From the NCBI RefSeq assembly GCF_024807225.1, contig NZ_JANUCO010000001.1:186001-250000 (forward strand): DNA of 64,000 nucleotides, in the 5' to 3' direction. Each line of letters opens with the position of its first letter. Positions within the stretch are counted from its first letter, which is position 1. Source of the stretch: Chryseobacterium ginsenosidimutans (GTDB lineage Bacteria > Bacteroidota > Bacteroidia > Flavobacteriales > Weeksellaceae). A program made the position numbers and the translations under genes. Shown here piece by piece: positions 27,799 through 37,487 of this stretch. A model generated the notes under the pieces. That model was not told where the DNA came from and ran no database searches. It worked only from the letters and a program-made list of their open reading frames with translations.

Positions 27799-27806
27799 TA
27801 TTTTTG
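27799..27806 (+). promoter_or_regulatory. -7 box of the ACIII operon (TATTTTTG)
   Basis: A TAnnTTTG match ~47 nt before the actA ATG. No clear -33 TTG was found at the ideal spacing. Confidence 0.5.
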
Positions 27807-27852
27807 CGGGATTGATTGAATGTTCAATATTTACTAACATAAGATAATTTAA

Positions 27853-29211
27853 ATGATTAGTTGGAGAAAGCATTATAGACAAACGTTGATCGCAATAGGC
27901 TTATTGCTATCGACAAGTGCTTCAATTTACGGGCAGGACGGCGATCCTAAAAATGGAGAGAAGCTTTTCAAAGCAAATTGTACCGCTTGTCACGCACTAG
28001 ACAAACAAGTTGTGGGACCACCTCTGAAGGGGATTGTAGAACGAGTGAAGACAGAAGGCGGTAAGGATACGGCTTGGCTTCATAAGTGGATCAAAAACAA
28101 CAAAGAAGTGAGAGCTTCGGGCGACAAGTACGCTAACGAAATTTTCGAAAAATTCAACAAGACTGAGATGCAGCTCTTTCCTAATCTTACAGATAAGGAT
28201 ATTGATGACATCTTAGCATTTACAACTAATCCTCCGGCTCCAGAAGCGGCTCCGGCTGCTACAGCAGCACCAACAACCGATGCACAGGCAGCTCCGGCAA
28301 ACTCTACTACAACAAGCGTAGTGATTATTTCACTTTTAGCAATTGCTGCTTTATTGGTTTGGATCTTAATTAAACTAAGACAATTAGTGAAATTAGGTCA
28401 GTCTGAAGACTTAGCAGGGCTGAACGAAACGAGAATAAAATCGTTTAGTGAAATCTACGAAAAGTACCATTATGTAGGTAAAGGATTGATCGCAATTCTT
28501 GCACTTCTGGCAACTTATGGCGTTTGGAACTGGATCATGTGGATCGGGGTTTACAAAGGGTACAAACCAGAACAACCTATCTATTTCTCACACAAAATTC
28601 ACGCGGGAGAGCAAAAGATTGACTGTCAATTGTGTCACTCAAGTGCTAAATACGGTAAGGTATCTGAAATTCCATCAATGAACGTTTGTATGAACTGTCA
28701 CAGAACAATTTCTGAGTACGGTGCAAAAGACTACATGGAACCAGGAAAAGACAAAGCATTCTACGACGGAGAAATCCAGAAAATATATGCGGCTACAGGT
28801 TGGGATCCTGCGAAACAACAGTACACAGGAAAAACTCAGCCCGTTGAATGGACAAGAATCCACAATATGCCGGATTTCGTGTACTTCAATCACTCTCAAC
28901 ACGTTGTAGCGGGTGAGCAAGCAATTATTAATTCTTTCAACAAAAAGAATCCTACCAACAAAATTGATGTTGTATGTAAAGCTTGTCACGGAAAAATTGA
29001 TACAATGAATGTTGTTCAAATGGCTAATGACTTCACAATGGGATGGTGTATCGAGTGTCACAGAACTACTGAAGTTGATATGAACAACGGTTATAATAAA
29101 GAATACTTCAAGAATCTACATGACAAGTTGAAAAAACAATACCCGAAAGATGGTGGTAAGATTACTGTAGATGCAATTGGAGGTCTTGAGTGTGGTAAAT
29201 GTCATTATTAA
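27853..29211 (+). CDS. actA: alternative complex III subunit A: monoheme plus pentaheme cytochrome c
   Basis: A 452-residue multiheme cytochrome c. A signal sequence is followed by a monoheme class I cytochrome domain (CTACH, about 42). An Ala/Pro-rich linker (about 132-155) and a membrane helix (VVIISLLAIAALLVWILIKL) come next. A second helix (GLIAILALLATYGVWNWIMW) leads into a pentaheme domain with CQLCH, CMNCH, CKACH, CIECH and CGKCH. It is the electron-accepting cytochrome subunit of ACIII, which oxidises menaquinol and reduces a cytochrome c or oxidase. It heads a six-gene operon. The extra N-terminal monoheme domain is noted separately. Confidence 0.93.
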   Translation: MISWRKHYRQTLIAIGLLLSTSASIYGQDGDPKNGEKLFKANCTACHALDKQVVGPPLKGIVERVKTEGGKDTAWLHKWIKNNKEVRASGDKYANEIFEKFNKTEMQLFPNLTDKDIDDILAFTTNPPAPEAAPAATAAPTTDAQAAPANSTTTSVVIISLLAIAALLVWILIKLRQLVKLGQSEDLAGLNETRIKSFSEIYEKYHYVGKGLIAILALLATYGVWNWIMWIGVYKGYKPEQPIYFSHKIHAGEQKIDCQLCHSSAKYGKVSEIPSMNVCMNCHRTISEYGAKDYMEPGKDKAFYDGEIQKIYAATGWDPAKQQYTGKTQPVEWTRIHNMPDFVYFNHSQHVVAGEQAIINSFNKKNPTNKIDVVCKACHGKIDTMNVVQMANDFTMGWCIECHRTTEVDMNNGYNKEYFKNLHDKLKKQYPKDGGKITVDAIGGLECGKCHY

Positions 29212-29233
29212 TAACTAAAAATTAGAAGTATAA

Positions 29234-32200
29234 ATGGCTTCAAACAAAATACAATTTAGAAGTATTCACGAACTTAAAGACCCGGCTTTAAACAATAAGC
29301 TGGCTCAGAAAGAGTTCCAGGAAGAAATTCCGGTAGAAGATTTCCTTGGAGATGCTGAACAGAATGGTTCTAGTACTTCAAGAAGAGATTTCTTAAAATT
29401 ATTAGGATTCTCTACTGCAGCCGTAACATTGGCTGCTTGTGAAGCTCCGGTAATTAAAACGATTCCTTACGTGGTAAAACCTCACGATATTATTCCGGGG
29501 GTTCCTAATTACTACGCTTCAACATATTTTGATGGTTTCGATTTTGCTAGTGTTTTAGTAAAAACCCGTGAAGGGAGACCCATTAAAATTGATCCGAACC
29601 CGGCTGCTGGTGATTTAGGTAAAACTAATGCAAGAGCTCAGGCAAGTGTACTTTCTCTTTATGATAATGATAAAGTAAAACAACCTAAGTTCGAAGGTAA
29701 GGATGAAACTTTCGATAAAGTAGACGGTTTTGTAATTAAGGGGTTGGAAGAAGCTAAGGCTTCAGGTAAAAAAATTGTGTTATTATCACATTCTTTTGCT
29801 TCACCTACTTTCAAAAAATTATTCGCTGAATTTAAAGAAAAATATCCTACAGCTGAATTAGTAACTTATGATGCTTTCCCTTATTCTGCAGCATTAGATG
29901 CAGCTCAGGAAGTTTTCGGACAAAGAGCATTACCGGTTTACGATCTTAAAGGATCTGAATTAGTAGTTGCTTTCCAGGCTGATTTCTTAGGAGATTATAA
30001 CGCAGGAAGTGTTGAAACTTCTTATGCAGCGGCAAGAAAACCGGGAGCAACCATGTTGAGACACGTACAAGTGGAATCAAACATGTCTATCACTGGTGCT
30101 AATGCTGACGAAAGAGTGAGATTAAAGCCAAGTCAGGTAAACAAAACATTAGTTGAAGTTTACAATGCAATCGTAGGAGGTGCTACTTCTGACAAAGTTG
30201 CTTCTGAGCTTGCAAAAGAACTTCAGGCAAAAGGCAGCAAAGCTGTTGTTTTCGCTGACGGTTCTAAAGGTGCTCAGGTTTTAGCTCATTTAATTAACCA
30301 AAAATTAGGTTCAGTTGCTTTCACTGGTAAAGCTAACTTCCTAAGAGATTTCGACAACGCAAGATTCCAGGAATTCCTAGGATGGGTAAATGCAGGTCAG
30401 GTTGGTGTTTTAATCACAAACAACGTAGATCCTATTTATTCTTACCACAAAGGAGAAGATTTCAAAAAATCTTTATCTAAAGTTCCTTACGTAATCGCTG
30501 TTGCCGATAAGAAAAATGAAATGTACAAAGCAGCTAAGGCTGTAATTCCTGTAGCTAACTGGCTAGAATCTTGGGGTGATATTGAACCTCAGACAGGTGT
30601 ATATTCATTAATGCAGCCTACGATCCAAAAAATCTATAAATCAAGACAGATTGAAGAATCTTTATTGGTTTGGAAAAACGGAAAAAACAGCGCTGCTAAT
30701 AATTACTACGATTATTTAAAGAATAGTGCAACTTCTATTTTAGGAGCTACTTCTTTCAACAAAGCTTTATATAACGGGATCAATGTTTCCAACAATGCAA
30801 CGACATTGTCTTACGCAGGTGGAAACGGAGCTCAGGCTATTGCTGAATTAGGAAACTTTAAAGCTTCTGACTTAGAATTGGTATTATATACTAAGACTTC
30901 AATGGGAGACGGAACTCAGGCAAACAACCCTTGGTTGCAGGAATTACCGGATCCGTTAACAAGAATGTCTTGGGATAATTACTTGACAATTTCTCCGAAA
31001 GATGCAGAAAGATTAGGTATTGATAACGATCTGAATGCAAGAATGCAGCTGGATGGTTCTATCGTAAACCTTACTGTAAACGGAGTAACAATAAAAGATG
31101 TTCCTGTATTTGTACAACCCGGTCAAGCTGACGGATCTGTAGGTCTTGCACTTGGTTATGGTAAAAAAGATTCAGGAGCAACAGCTGATACAGGTGTAAA
31201 TGCTTATCCTTTATTCGACGGTTCTAACTTAGTTGTTTCTAACGCTAAAATCGAAAAAACAGGAGAAGATCACGAATTTGCAGGTATCCAGCTTCAAAAT
31301 ACATTAATGGGACGTTACGAAATCGCGAAGGAAGTTCCTTTGGCTGAGTTCTTAAACGTAGCATTCGATGATGAGCATAAAGGATGGAATAAGCCTTTGG
31401 AATATCACACCATTAGTGGAGCTCTTCCGGCTAGAAAGATTGACCTTTGGGATGCTTTCGATGATACGGACGGACCTCACTTCAACTTATCTGTTGACTT
31501 GAACTCTTGTACTGGTTGTGGAGCATGTATTATTGCTTGTCAGGCAGAAAACAACGTTCCTGTTGTAGGTAAAGAAGAGATAAGAATGTCTAGAGATATG
31601 TATTGGTTAAGAATTGACCGTTACTATTCTTCAAGACAAAAAGTGGAAGTATATGAAGGATTAAAAGAAGGAATGGCTGTACCAGAATTGTACGGAACTG
31701 CTTTTGGCGGCGACGGAGGTGCATTGAACCACCCTGCTGATAACCCGGATGTAATCTTCCAGCCGGTAATGTGTCAGCACTGTAACCACGCTCCTTGTGA
31801 AACTGTATGTCCGGTAGCGGCTACTTCACACAGTAAGCAAGGACAAAACCACATGGCTTACAACAGATGTATCGGTACGAGATATTGTGCAAACAACTGT
31901 CCTTATAAAGTAAGACGTTTCAACTGGTTTACTTATAACCTGAATGATAAATTCGACTTTAATCAAAATAACGATTTAGGAAGAATGGTGCTTAACCCGG
32001 ATGTTGTGGTAAGAACGAGAGGGGTAATGGAGAAATGTTCAATGTGTATCCAGGAAACTCAAGCTACAATCTTAGCTGCTAAGAGAGAAAACAGAAAAGT
32101 ATCTGACACAGAATTTAAAAATTCTTGTGCTTGTGCTGCTGCTTGTTCTACCGGAGCAATGACGTTTGGAGACATGAATGACAAAGAATCTGAAGTGAGA

Positions 32201-32302
32201 GAATTATATTCTAGCAACAGAAGATATTATTTACTAGAAGAGATCGGAACAAAACCAAATGTGTTCTATCACACTAAAGTAAGAAACAGAGTAGAAAAAT
32301 AA
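29234..32302 (+). CDS. actB: alternative complex III subunit B: iron-sulfur/molybdopterin-like protein
   Basis: A 1022-residue fusion of a molybdopterin-oxidoreductase-like part (about 60-700) and a ferredoxin-like part (about 740-1000). The N-terminus has TSRRDFLKLLGFS, a TAT-like motif, followed by AACEAP, a lipobox-like Cys. Cluster motifs are CTGCGACIIACQAENN, CQHCNHAPCETVCPV, CIGTRYCANNCPYKVR and CSMCIQ with CACAAACSTGA, giving four [Fe-S] ligand sets. In ACIII the molybdopterin-like domain lacks cofactor. The protein wires electrons between the membrane subunits and ActA. It follows actA by 22 bp. Confidence 0.93.
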   Translation: MASNKIQFRSIHELKDPALNNKLAQKEFQEEIPVEDFLGDAEQNGSSTSRRDFLKLLGFSTAAVTLAACEAPVIKTIPYVVKPHDIIPGVPNYYASTYFDGFDFASVLVKTREGRPIKIDPNPAAGDLGKTNARAQASVLSLYDNDKVKQPKFEGKDETFDKVDGFVIKGLEEAKASGKKIVLLSHSFASPTFKKLFAEFKEKYPTAELVTYDAFPYSAALDAAQEVFGQRALPVYDLKGSELVVAFQADFLGDYNAGSVETSYAAARKPGATMLRHVQVESNMSITGANADERVRLKPSQVNKTLVEVYNAIVGGATSDKVASELAKELQAKGSKAVVFADGSKGAQVLAHLINQKLGSVAFTGKANFLRDFDNARFQEFLGWVNAGQVGVLITNNVDPIYSYHKGEDFKKSLSKVPYVIAVADKKNEMYKAAKAVIPVANWLESWGDIEPQTGVYSLMQPTIQKIYKSRQIEESLLVWKNGKNSAANNYYDYLKNSATSILGATSFNKALYNGINVSNNATTLSYAGGNGAQAIAELGNFKASDLELVLYTKTSMGDGTQANNPWLQELPDPLTRMSWDNYLTISPKDAERLGIDNDLNARMQLDGSIVNLTVNGVTIKDVPVFVQPGQADGSVGLALGYGKKDSGATADTGVNAYPLFDGSNLVVSNAKIEKTGEDHEFAGIQLQNTLMGRYEIAKEVPLAEFLNVAFDDEHKGWNKPLEYHTISGALPARKIDLWDAFDDTDGPHFNLSVDLNSCTGCGACIIACQAENNVPVVGKEEIRMSRDMYWLRIDRYYSSRQKVEVYEGLKEGMAVPELYGTAFGGDGGALNHPADNPDVIFQPVMCQHCNHAPCETVCPVAATSHSKQGQNHMAYNRCIGTRYCANNCPYKVRRFNWFTYNLNDKFDFNQNNDLGRMVLNPDVVVRTRGVMEKCSMCIQETQATILAAKRENRKVSDTEFKNSCACAAACSTGAMTFGDMNDKESEVRELYSSNRRYYLLEEIGTKPNVFYHTKVRNRVEK

Positions 32303-32327
32303 AGTTTAAATAATAAATAGGTAAAAA

Positions 32328-33725
32328 ATGTCAGGACATTACGAAGCTCCGATAAGGGAACCTCTAATTATTGGTCACAAAACTTATCACGATATCACAG
32401 AAGATATTGCACGACCTATCGAAGAAAGAGCAGGTAAATTATGGTGGATCTCACTATACGCAGCCTTAGTTCTATTTTTATACGGATTCGGCTGTATCGC
32501 CTACACTATCGGGACAGGTATTGGAGCATGGGGGCTTAACAGAACTATTAACTGGGGTTGGGATATTACCAACTTCGTATGGTGGGTAGGTATCGGTCAC
32601 GCCGGAACACTTATCTCCGCAGTATTATTATTATTTAGACAGCGTTGGAGAATGTCTGTAAACCGTTCAGCGGAAGCGATGACGATCTTCGCAGTTGTAC
32701 AGGCGGCAATCTTCCCTGTAATCCACATGGGTAGAGTCTGGGTAGGATATTGGGTATTCCCTCTTCCAAACCAGTTCGGTTCTCTTTGGGGGAACTTCAA
32801 CTCTCCTCTACTTTGGGACGTATTTGCGATCTCTACATATTTCTCAGTATCAACTGTATTCTGGTTCATGGGATTAATCCCTGACTTTGCAATGATCAGA
32901 GATAGAGCAAAAACTCCTTGGACGAGAAAAATTTATACATTCCTAGCATTCGGTTGGGGTGGTAAAGCAAAACACTGGCAGAGATTCGAAGAACTATCTT
33001 TGGTTCTTGCAGGTTTGGCAACTCCACTTGTATTCTCGGTACACACAACCGTATCTTTTGACTTCGCAACTTCGGTTATTAAAGGATGGCACTCTACGAT
33101 CTATCCTCCTTACTTCGTTGCGGGAGCAATCTTCTCAGGATTTGCAATGGTACAGACCCTATTGTTGATTGCTAGAAAAGTTTGTCACTTAGAAGACTAT
33201 ATTACAATGTATCATATCGAAATTATGAACATCGTAATCATCCTTACAGGTGGTATGGTAACGGTAGCTTATGCTACAGAATACTTCATCGGATGGTATT
33301 CTGGATCTAGATTTGAAGACTTTACTTATCTTTCTCCGGGTGCTGCTGTTGGACCTTACTGGTGGGCTTTCTGGGCATTGATTACTTGTAACTTAATTGT
33401 TCCTGCTTCATTCTGGTTCAAGAGATTGAGAACGAATATTATCTGGACTTTCATCGTTGCATTAATCATTAACATCGGTATGTGGTTTGAACGTTTTGAT
33501 ATCATCGTTATCAACCTTTCTAGAGACTACTTACCAGGATCTTGGACAATGTTTAAACCAACGATCATTGATGTGGGTGTATACTTAGGAACAATCGGGT
33601 TCTTCTCTGTATTATTCTTATTATATGCAAGAACATTCCCTGTAATTGCACAGGCCGAATTGAAATCGATTTTGAAAATATCAGGTGAAACTTATAAATC
33701 AAAAGAAGGAGATGAGCACCACTAA
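32328..33725 (+). CDS. actC: alternative complex III subunit C (NrfD-like)
   Basis: A 465-residue polytopic protein of the NrfD/PsrC family with about ten transmembrane helices. Recognisable segments are SLYAALVLFLYGFGCIAYTIG, WDITNFVWWVGIGHAGTLIS (a quinone-site and His-containing region) and FPVIHMGRVWVGYWVFPLPN. It forms the quinol-oxidising membrane module and a possible ion path. Its 3' end overlaps the next gene, actD, by 14 nt. Length matches other flavobacterial ActC. Confidence 0.93.
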   Translation: MSGHYEAPIREPLIIGHKTYHDITEDIARPIEERAGKLWWISLYAALVLFLYGFGCIAYTIGTGIGAWGLNRTINWGWDITNFVWWVGIGHAGTLISAVLLLFRQRWRMSVNRSAEAMTIFAVVQAAIFPVIHMGRVWVGYWVFPLPNQFGSLWGNFNSPLLWDVFAISTYFSVSTVFWFMGLIPDFAMIRDRAKTPWTRKIYTFLAFGWGGKAKHWQRFEELSLVLAGLATPLVFSVHTTVSFDFATSVIKGWHSTIYPPYFVAGAIFSGFAMVQTLLLIARKVCHLEDYITMYHIEIMNIVIILTGGMVTVAYATEYFIGWYSGSRFEDFTYLSPGAAVGPYWWAFWALITCNLIVPASFWFKRLRTNIIWTFIVALIINIGMWFERFDIIVINLSRDYLPGSWTMFKPTIIDVGVYLGTIGFFSVLFLLYARTFPVIAQAELKSILKISGETYKSKEGDEHH

Positions 33726-34233
33726 AATTGTATATGGACTTTATGCTGACGACGACGATTTAATGAACGGCGTTAAAGCATTCAACGATAAAGGAATCGC
33801 AATAAACGAAGTTTATACTCCGTTTCCGGTTCACGGGCTAGACAAAGCTTTAGGGTTAAAGAAAACAAGAATTTCTGATGCTGCCTTCTTCTATGCTCTG
33901 TATGGTATCACCATCGGGAGTACTGTAACTTGGTATGTGATGAATCACGACTGGCCTCAAAACATTGGTGGTAAACCTGCTTTCGACTGGGCACACAATA
34001 TGCCTGCTTTCGTAGTTCCAATGTTTGAATTGATGGTTTTCTGTGCCGCTCACATGATGTCATTAACTTTCTTAGTAAGAAACAAAATGTATCCTGGAGC
34101 TCCAGCTCAGAACCCAGATCCAAGAACGACTGATGATAAATTCATGATGGAATTCGTAACTGAAGATGTAGAATCTGTAAAACAGTTGCTTATTGAAACT
34201 GGAGTTGAAGAAATAACTGTTAAAGACGCTTAA
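33712..34233 (+). CDS. actD: alternative complex III subunit D (DUF3341)
   Basis: A 173-residue membrane protein of the DUF3341/ActD family with two hydrophobic helices (FFYALYGITIGSTVTWYVM and FVVPMFELMVFCAAHMMSL). It is a structural subunit next to ActC. I chose the ATG at 33712 (MSTTKIVYGLY), which overlaps the actC stop by 14 nt. A start at 33685 would add nine unlike residues. It is followed at once by actE (1-nt gap). Confidence 0.9.
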   Translation: MSTTKIVYGLYADDDDLMNGVKAFNDKGIAINEVYTPFPVHGLDKALGLKKTRISDAAFFYALYGITIGSTVTWYVMNHDWPQNIGGKPAFDWAHNMPAFVVPMFELMVFCAAHMMSLTFLVRNKMYPGAPAQNPDPRTTDDKFMMEFVTEDVESVKQLLIETGVEEITVKDA

Positions 34234-34234
34234 A

Positions 34235-34924
34235 ATGAAAAAGAATGTATTAAAAATTACAGCGGTTTTAGGTTTAACAGCAGTTTTGCTTAATTCTTGC
34301 GGACCAAAAGAAAATACACCATTGGTATATTTCCCTGATATGTATTTTCCCGTAGCTTATGATCCATTGATGAAAGCTCAGGATGCGTATTCAGATCATG
34401 AAAATGAAATTCCTGCATTTGTTAAAAATAACGGCGCAACAGGTCTTTCTCCTGTAGAAGGAAGTGTTGCTCAGAATAAAGATGGCGTTTTTGAAGAAAG
34501 CTTGCTTCCAAAAAACGTAAATGAATATAACGCTGGTTATGACGCATCAAAATCAATGACTTCTTCCCCTTTAAATCCTGCAAATGCTGCTAAGGACATC
34601 GAAAGAGGAAAAATGTTGTTCGACCATACTTGTTCTGCTTGTCATGGTGTAGGTGGAGATGGACAAGGACCAATCGTTCAATCAGGAGCTTTCTCTGGTG
34701 TACCAAACTATGCCGATAGAGAAATTACTGTAGGATCTGTTCATTATGTATTAACAAACGGTAGAAATGCGATGGGATCTTATGCGGGACAATTAAACGC
34801 AGGAGATAGATGGAGAGTAGCAATGTATGTGATGAGTGCCTTCAAAAAAGGAGGAGCAGCACCGGCAGCCGCTACAGCGACAGCGGAAGCAAAACCTGAA
34901 ACTACTACCGAAACTAAAAAATAA
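34235..34924 (+). CDS. actE: alternative complex III subunit E: monoheme cytochrome c lipoprotein
   Basis: A 229-residue lipoprotein (lipobox LLNSCGPKE) with one class I cytochrome c domain. The heme motif is CSACHG at about 132-137 and the Met ligand is probably in NAMGSYAG. The C-terminal ~25 residues are Ala/Thr/Glu rich and disordered. In ACIII it is the exit cytochrome that passes electrons to an oxidase or soluble carrier. It begins 1 nt after actD and ends 8 nt before actF. Confidence 0.92.
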   Translation: MKKNVLKITAVLGLTAVLLNSCGPKENTPLVYFPDMYFPVAYDPLMKAQDAYSDHENEIPAFVKNNGATGLSPVEGSVAQNKDGVFEESLLPKNVNEYNAGYDASKSMTSSPLNPANAAKDIERGKMLFDHTCSACHGVGGDGQGPIVQSGAFSGVPNYADREITVGSVHYVLTNGRNAMGSYAGQLNAGDRWRVAMYVMSAFKKGGAAPAAATATAEAKPETTTETKK

Positions 34925-34932
34925 GAAAAGAA

Positions 34933-36265
34933 ATGTATAGTTTTTCACCAAAATTAAAATCAACTTCTTTAATACTTCTTGTTGCAGGTTTAGTTCTGTT
35001 CGGCATTGGTTTCTTTATGAATAAAGGACTTAGTACTGAAAAGATAGAACAAATGATGGAAGCTGTTCATGCTTCTGGTCATAATGCACCTACCCATTCA
35101 AGTGAAATGGTAGGACCACAAGATCACGCTGCTCACTTAGAGCACACTGAGCTTCAGGTTCACAACCAGCCTTTAGCAGCAATACATTTTGTAGCTGTAT
35201 TTTTCTTCGGAGTAAGTTGTGCCGTACTGTTCTTTTACTGTATTCAGCACGCAGCTCACGCAGGTTGGCCAATTATTATTACAAGAGTCATGGAAGCTAT
35301 TGCTTCTTATATTCCATACGGAGGAGCTATTTTGATCATTTTAATGCTTTTAAATATCACCCACCAAGGACACCTTTTCCATTGGATGGATCCGGATTTG
35401 ACAGATCCTAATTCTGCTCATTTCGATGTGATCTTATTCGAAAAGAAAAGATTCTTAAACATCCCTTTCTATTTTGTCAGAACTTTCATTTATGTATTGG
35501 GAGCTTCTTTCTTCGCTTGGAAACTGAAAGCTCAGTCTAAAAAAGTAGATGAGACAAAATCAAAAGTAGAATACCAATTCCTTTACAGATGGGCAGTAGG
35601 ATATATCGCATTCTTCGGATTTGCTTCTGCAGCTTGGGCTTGGGATTGGTTGATGTCTATTGACCCTCACTGGTATTCTACAATGTATATCTGGTATTCT
35701 ATGGTTAGCTGTCTTTCAAGTGGTATTGCTGTAATTATCTTACTAAGTGTATATCTTAAGAAAAACGGATTCCTTCCTCAGTTCAATGATAATCACTTGC
35801 ATGATTTAGGAGTATTCCTTTTCGCTACAAGTATGCTTTGGACGTATACATGGTTCGCTCAGTTTCATGCTATATTGGTATGCGAACGTTCCGGAAGAGG
35901 TGAACTACTTCTTTGGAAGATTCCAACACTATGGTATTACATTCTTACCAATGTTGATCATTAACTTCGTGTTACCATTATTGGTATTGGTAAGTTCAAG
36001 CATCAAGAGAAACTACAGAGTGGTTACCATTATGGCAGTAGTAGTGATCTTAGGTCACCTTTTAGATTACTTCAACATGGTAATGCCGGGAACAGTAGGA
36101 CCATACTGGAACACTCCTGAAGTATTCTTATTAGTATTGGGAGCTGTTTTATTCGTAGTTGGATTATTTATGTTTACAGTGCTTTCAGCATTAGCTAAAT
36201 TAAAATTGATCCCTACAGGAAACCCTTTCCTACACGAATCTGAAATTTACGAATACCCTTTTTAA
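34933..36265 (+). pseudogene. actF: alternative complex III subunit F (quinone-binding membrane subunit), +1 frameshift
   Basis: ActF is the second quinol-site polytopic subunit, similar to ActC. The first part (34933-35964) has several helices, His-rich loops (HASGHNAPTHSSEM, PQDHAAHLEH) and the block YTWFAQF. The second part (in frame to 36265) begins MLYWYANVPEEVNYFFGRFQ and ends GNPFLHESEIYEYPF. The frame breaks at 35863-35865 (CAGTTTCATG). Removing one T joins AQF to MLYWYANVPEEV and gives 443 codons. A truly disrupted actF would be expected to damage complex III, so sequence artefact is the likelier reading. Operon order actABCDEF is complete; cox genes do not follow. Confidence 0.9.
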
Positions 36266-36290
36266 GGATTTTGTAACAAAATAAATTTAT

Positions 36291-36325
36291 AAAAGACTGA
36301 TTAGTAAAATAATCAGTCTTTTTTT
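36291..36325 (+). terminator. terminator of the ACIII operon
   Basis: The perfect arms AAAGACTGATT and AATCAGTCTTT with a short loop are followed by a T-run, immediately after actF. Confidence 0.9.
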
Positions 36326-36421
36326 ATGCAATAAAGTGAATAATGGAAAATTTCCCTGTAACCTTTTGTAACTTTACTTGTCTTACTGATCAAAGATGAT
36401 ATTTAAACTAAAAAAATAACT

Positions 36422-37438
36422 ATGAAAAAAACCTTACTGTTACAAATCATTTTCATTTTTGCCTTGCAGTTTTTCAATGCACAGACCATCACTTTCATTT
36501 CAGAAAAAACAAATAAGCCTTTACCAAAAATATCCGTGTTCGGAAAAGACGGAAGCATTCTTGCCTTTTCGGACATCGACGGTAAAATTGAAAAACAATT
36601 ATTAAAACCCGATCAGGAAAAATTTCAGATTGTCTATGATAATTTGTCGGTGGCAAGTTTATCGTATTCGGATTTTGATAAAGAAGTGATAAAGATTAAT
36701 GACCGGATAAAAGACATCGAAGCAGTTGTCATCAAAAATAATAAACCTGCAAAATACATTTTTGTAAAAGGTAATTTCAATACTTACGTTACGGTAAACA
36801 GCAAACTGAATTGCTATGCCGACGGAATTGTAACTTATATTTTCGATAACAAAACAAAAAAACTGAAAAGCACGAATGTTGAACAATACCGTGTTTTCAG
36901 ATTAGAAGATGTAAAGTTTGAGAAAAAACAAACTGCAATGTGGGATTACGATGCCACAATGGAAGTTCCGGATTTGAAGGAAGTCGGAAATATTTTAGAT
37001 TACAAGCAAAGAAATTCTGTGATGAAAGAATTGAAAGGCGATCAAAAAGATCAGGTTGAAATTACCGGAGAAGCGTTACAGAAAAAAGAATTTGCTCTAT
37101 TCGGATATCGATTTTTTGATATGAAAAGTATCTTGAATGTTTCTTACGAAAAAGCATCAAAAAAAACATTGAGAGATTTATTGGAATTTAACGAAATCGG
37201 TTTTATTAAACTTAAACATAAAAGCGAACCCGAATACAACCAACTCGTTCTTTATACCAACTTCTACCCTACAGAATTAGACTTCAAAAACGACAACGAT
37301 ATTGAAAAAGTAAAATTCAAAACAGACAACAGCGATTACACCACAAAATATTGGGAAGATTCTTCTTTTCCGAATATGCAGACTGTTTTCAGTTCGTTTT
37401 TTAAGGATGATTTAAAAGAGAAACAAAATAAAAAATAA
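36422..37438 (+). CDS. secreted protein, unknown function
   Basis: A 338-residue protein. A signal peptide (to about residue 20, FFNAQ) is followed by a short carboxypeptidase-regulatory-like beta domain at about 21-110 (SEKTNKPLPKISVFGKDGS, FSDIDGKIE). A mixed charged C-terminal region of ~200 residues shows no motif I recognise (CYADGIVTYIFDNKTKKL, FALFGYRFFDMKSIL). It is probably envelope-associated in the Bacteroidota style. It stands alone after the ACIII terminator with a 50-bp gap before the next gene. No catalytic residues are apparent. Confidence 0.65.
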   Translation: MKKTLLLQIIFIFALQFFNAQTITFISEKTNKPLPKISVFGKDGSILAFSDIDGKIEKQLLKPDQEKFQIVYDNLSVASLSYSDFDKEVIKINDRIKDIEAVVIKNNKPAKYIFVKGNFNTYVTVNSKLNCYADGIVTYIFDNKTKKLKSTNVEQYRVFRLEDVKFEKKQTAMWDYDATMEVPDLKEVGNILDYKQRNSVMKELKGDQKDQVEITGEALQKKEFALFGYRFFDMKSILNVSYEKASKKTLRDLLEFNEIGFIKLKHKSEPEYNQLVLYTNFYPTELDFKNDNDIEKVKFKTDNSDYTTKYWEDSSFPNMQTVFSSFFKDDLKEKQNKK

Positions 37439-37463
37439 AATCCTCTATTAATAAAGGTTTTAG

Positions 37464-37471
37464 TATTTTTG
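37464..37471 (+). promoter_or_regulatory. -7 box (TATTTTTG) upstream of the lipoprotein/apt pair
   Basis: TAnnTTTG 17 nt before the ATG at 37488, so the lipoprotein and apt may start their own transcript. Confidence 0.45.
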
Positions 37472-37487
37472 TGGTAAACCGAAAAAA

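Noticed and set aside
34933..36265. Programmed ribosomal frameshifting in actF and the other split genes
   Set aside because: No slippery heptamer plus downstream structure was seen. The same GAAAC/GTTTC context in eight unrelated genes, each giving a conserved repair, fits artefact or a common mutational motif better.
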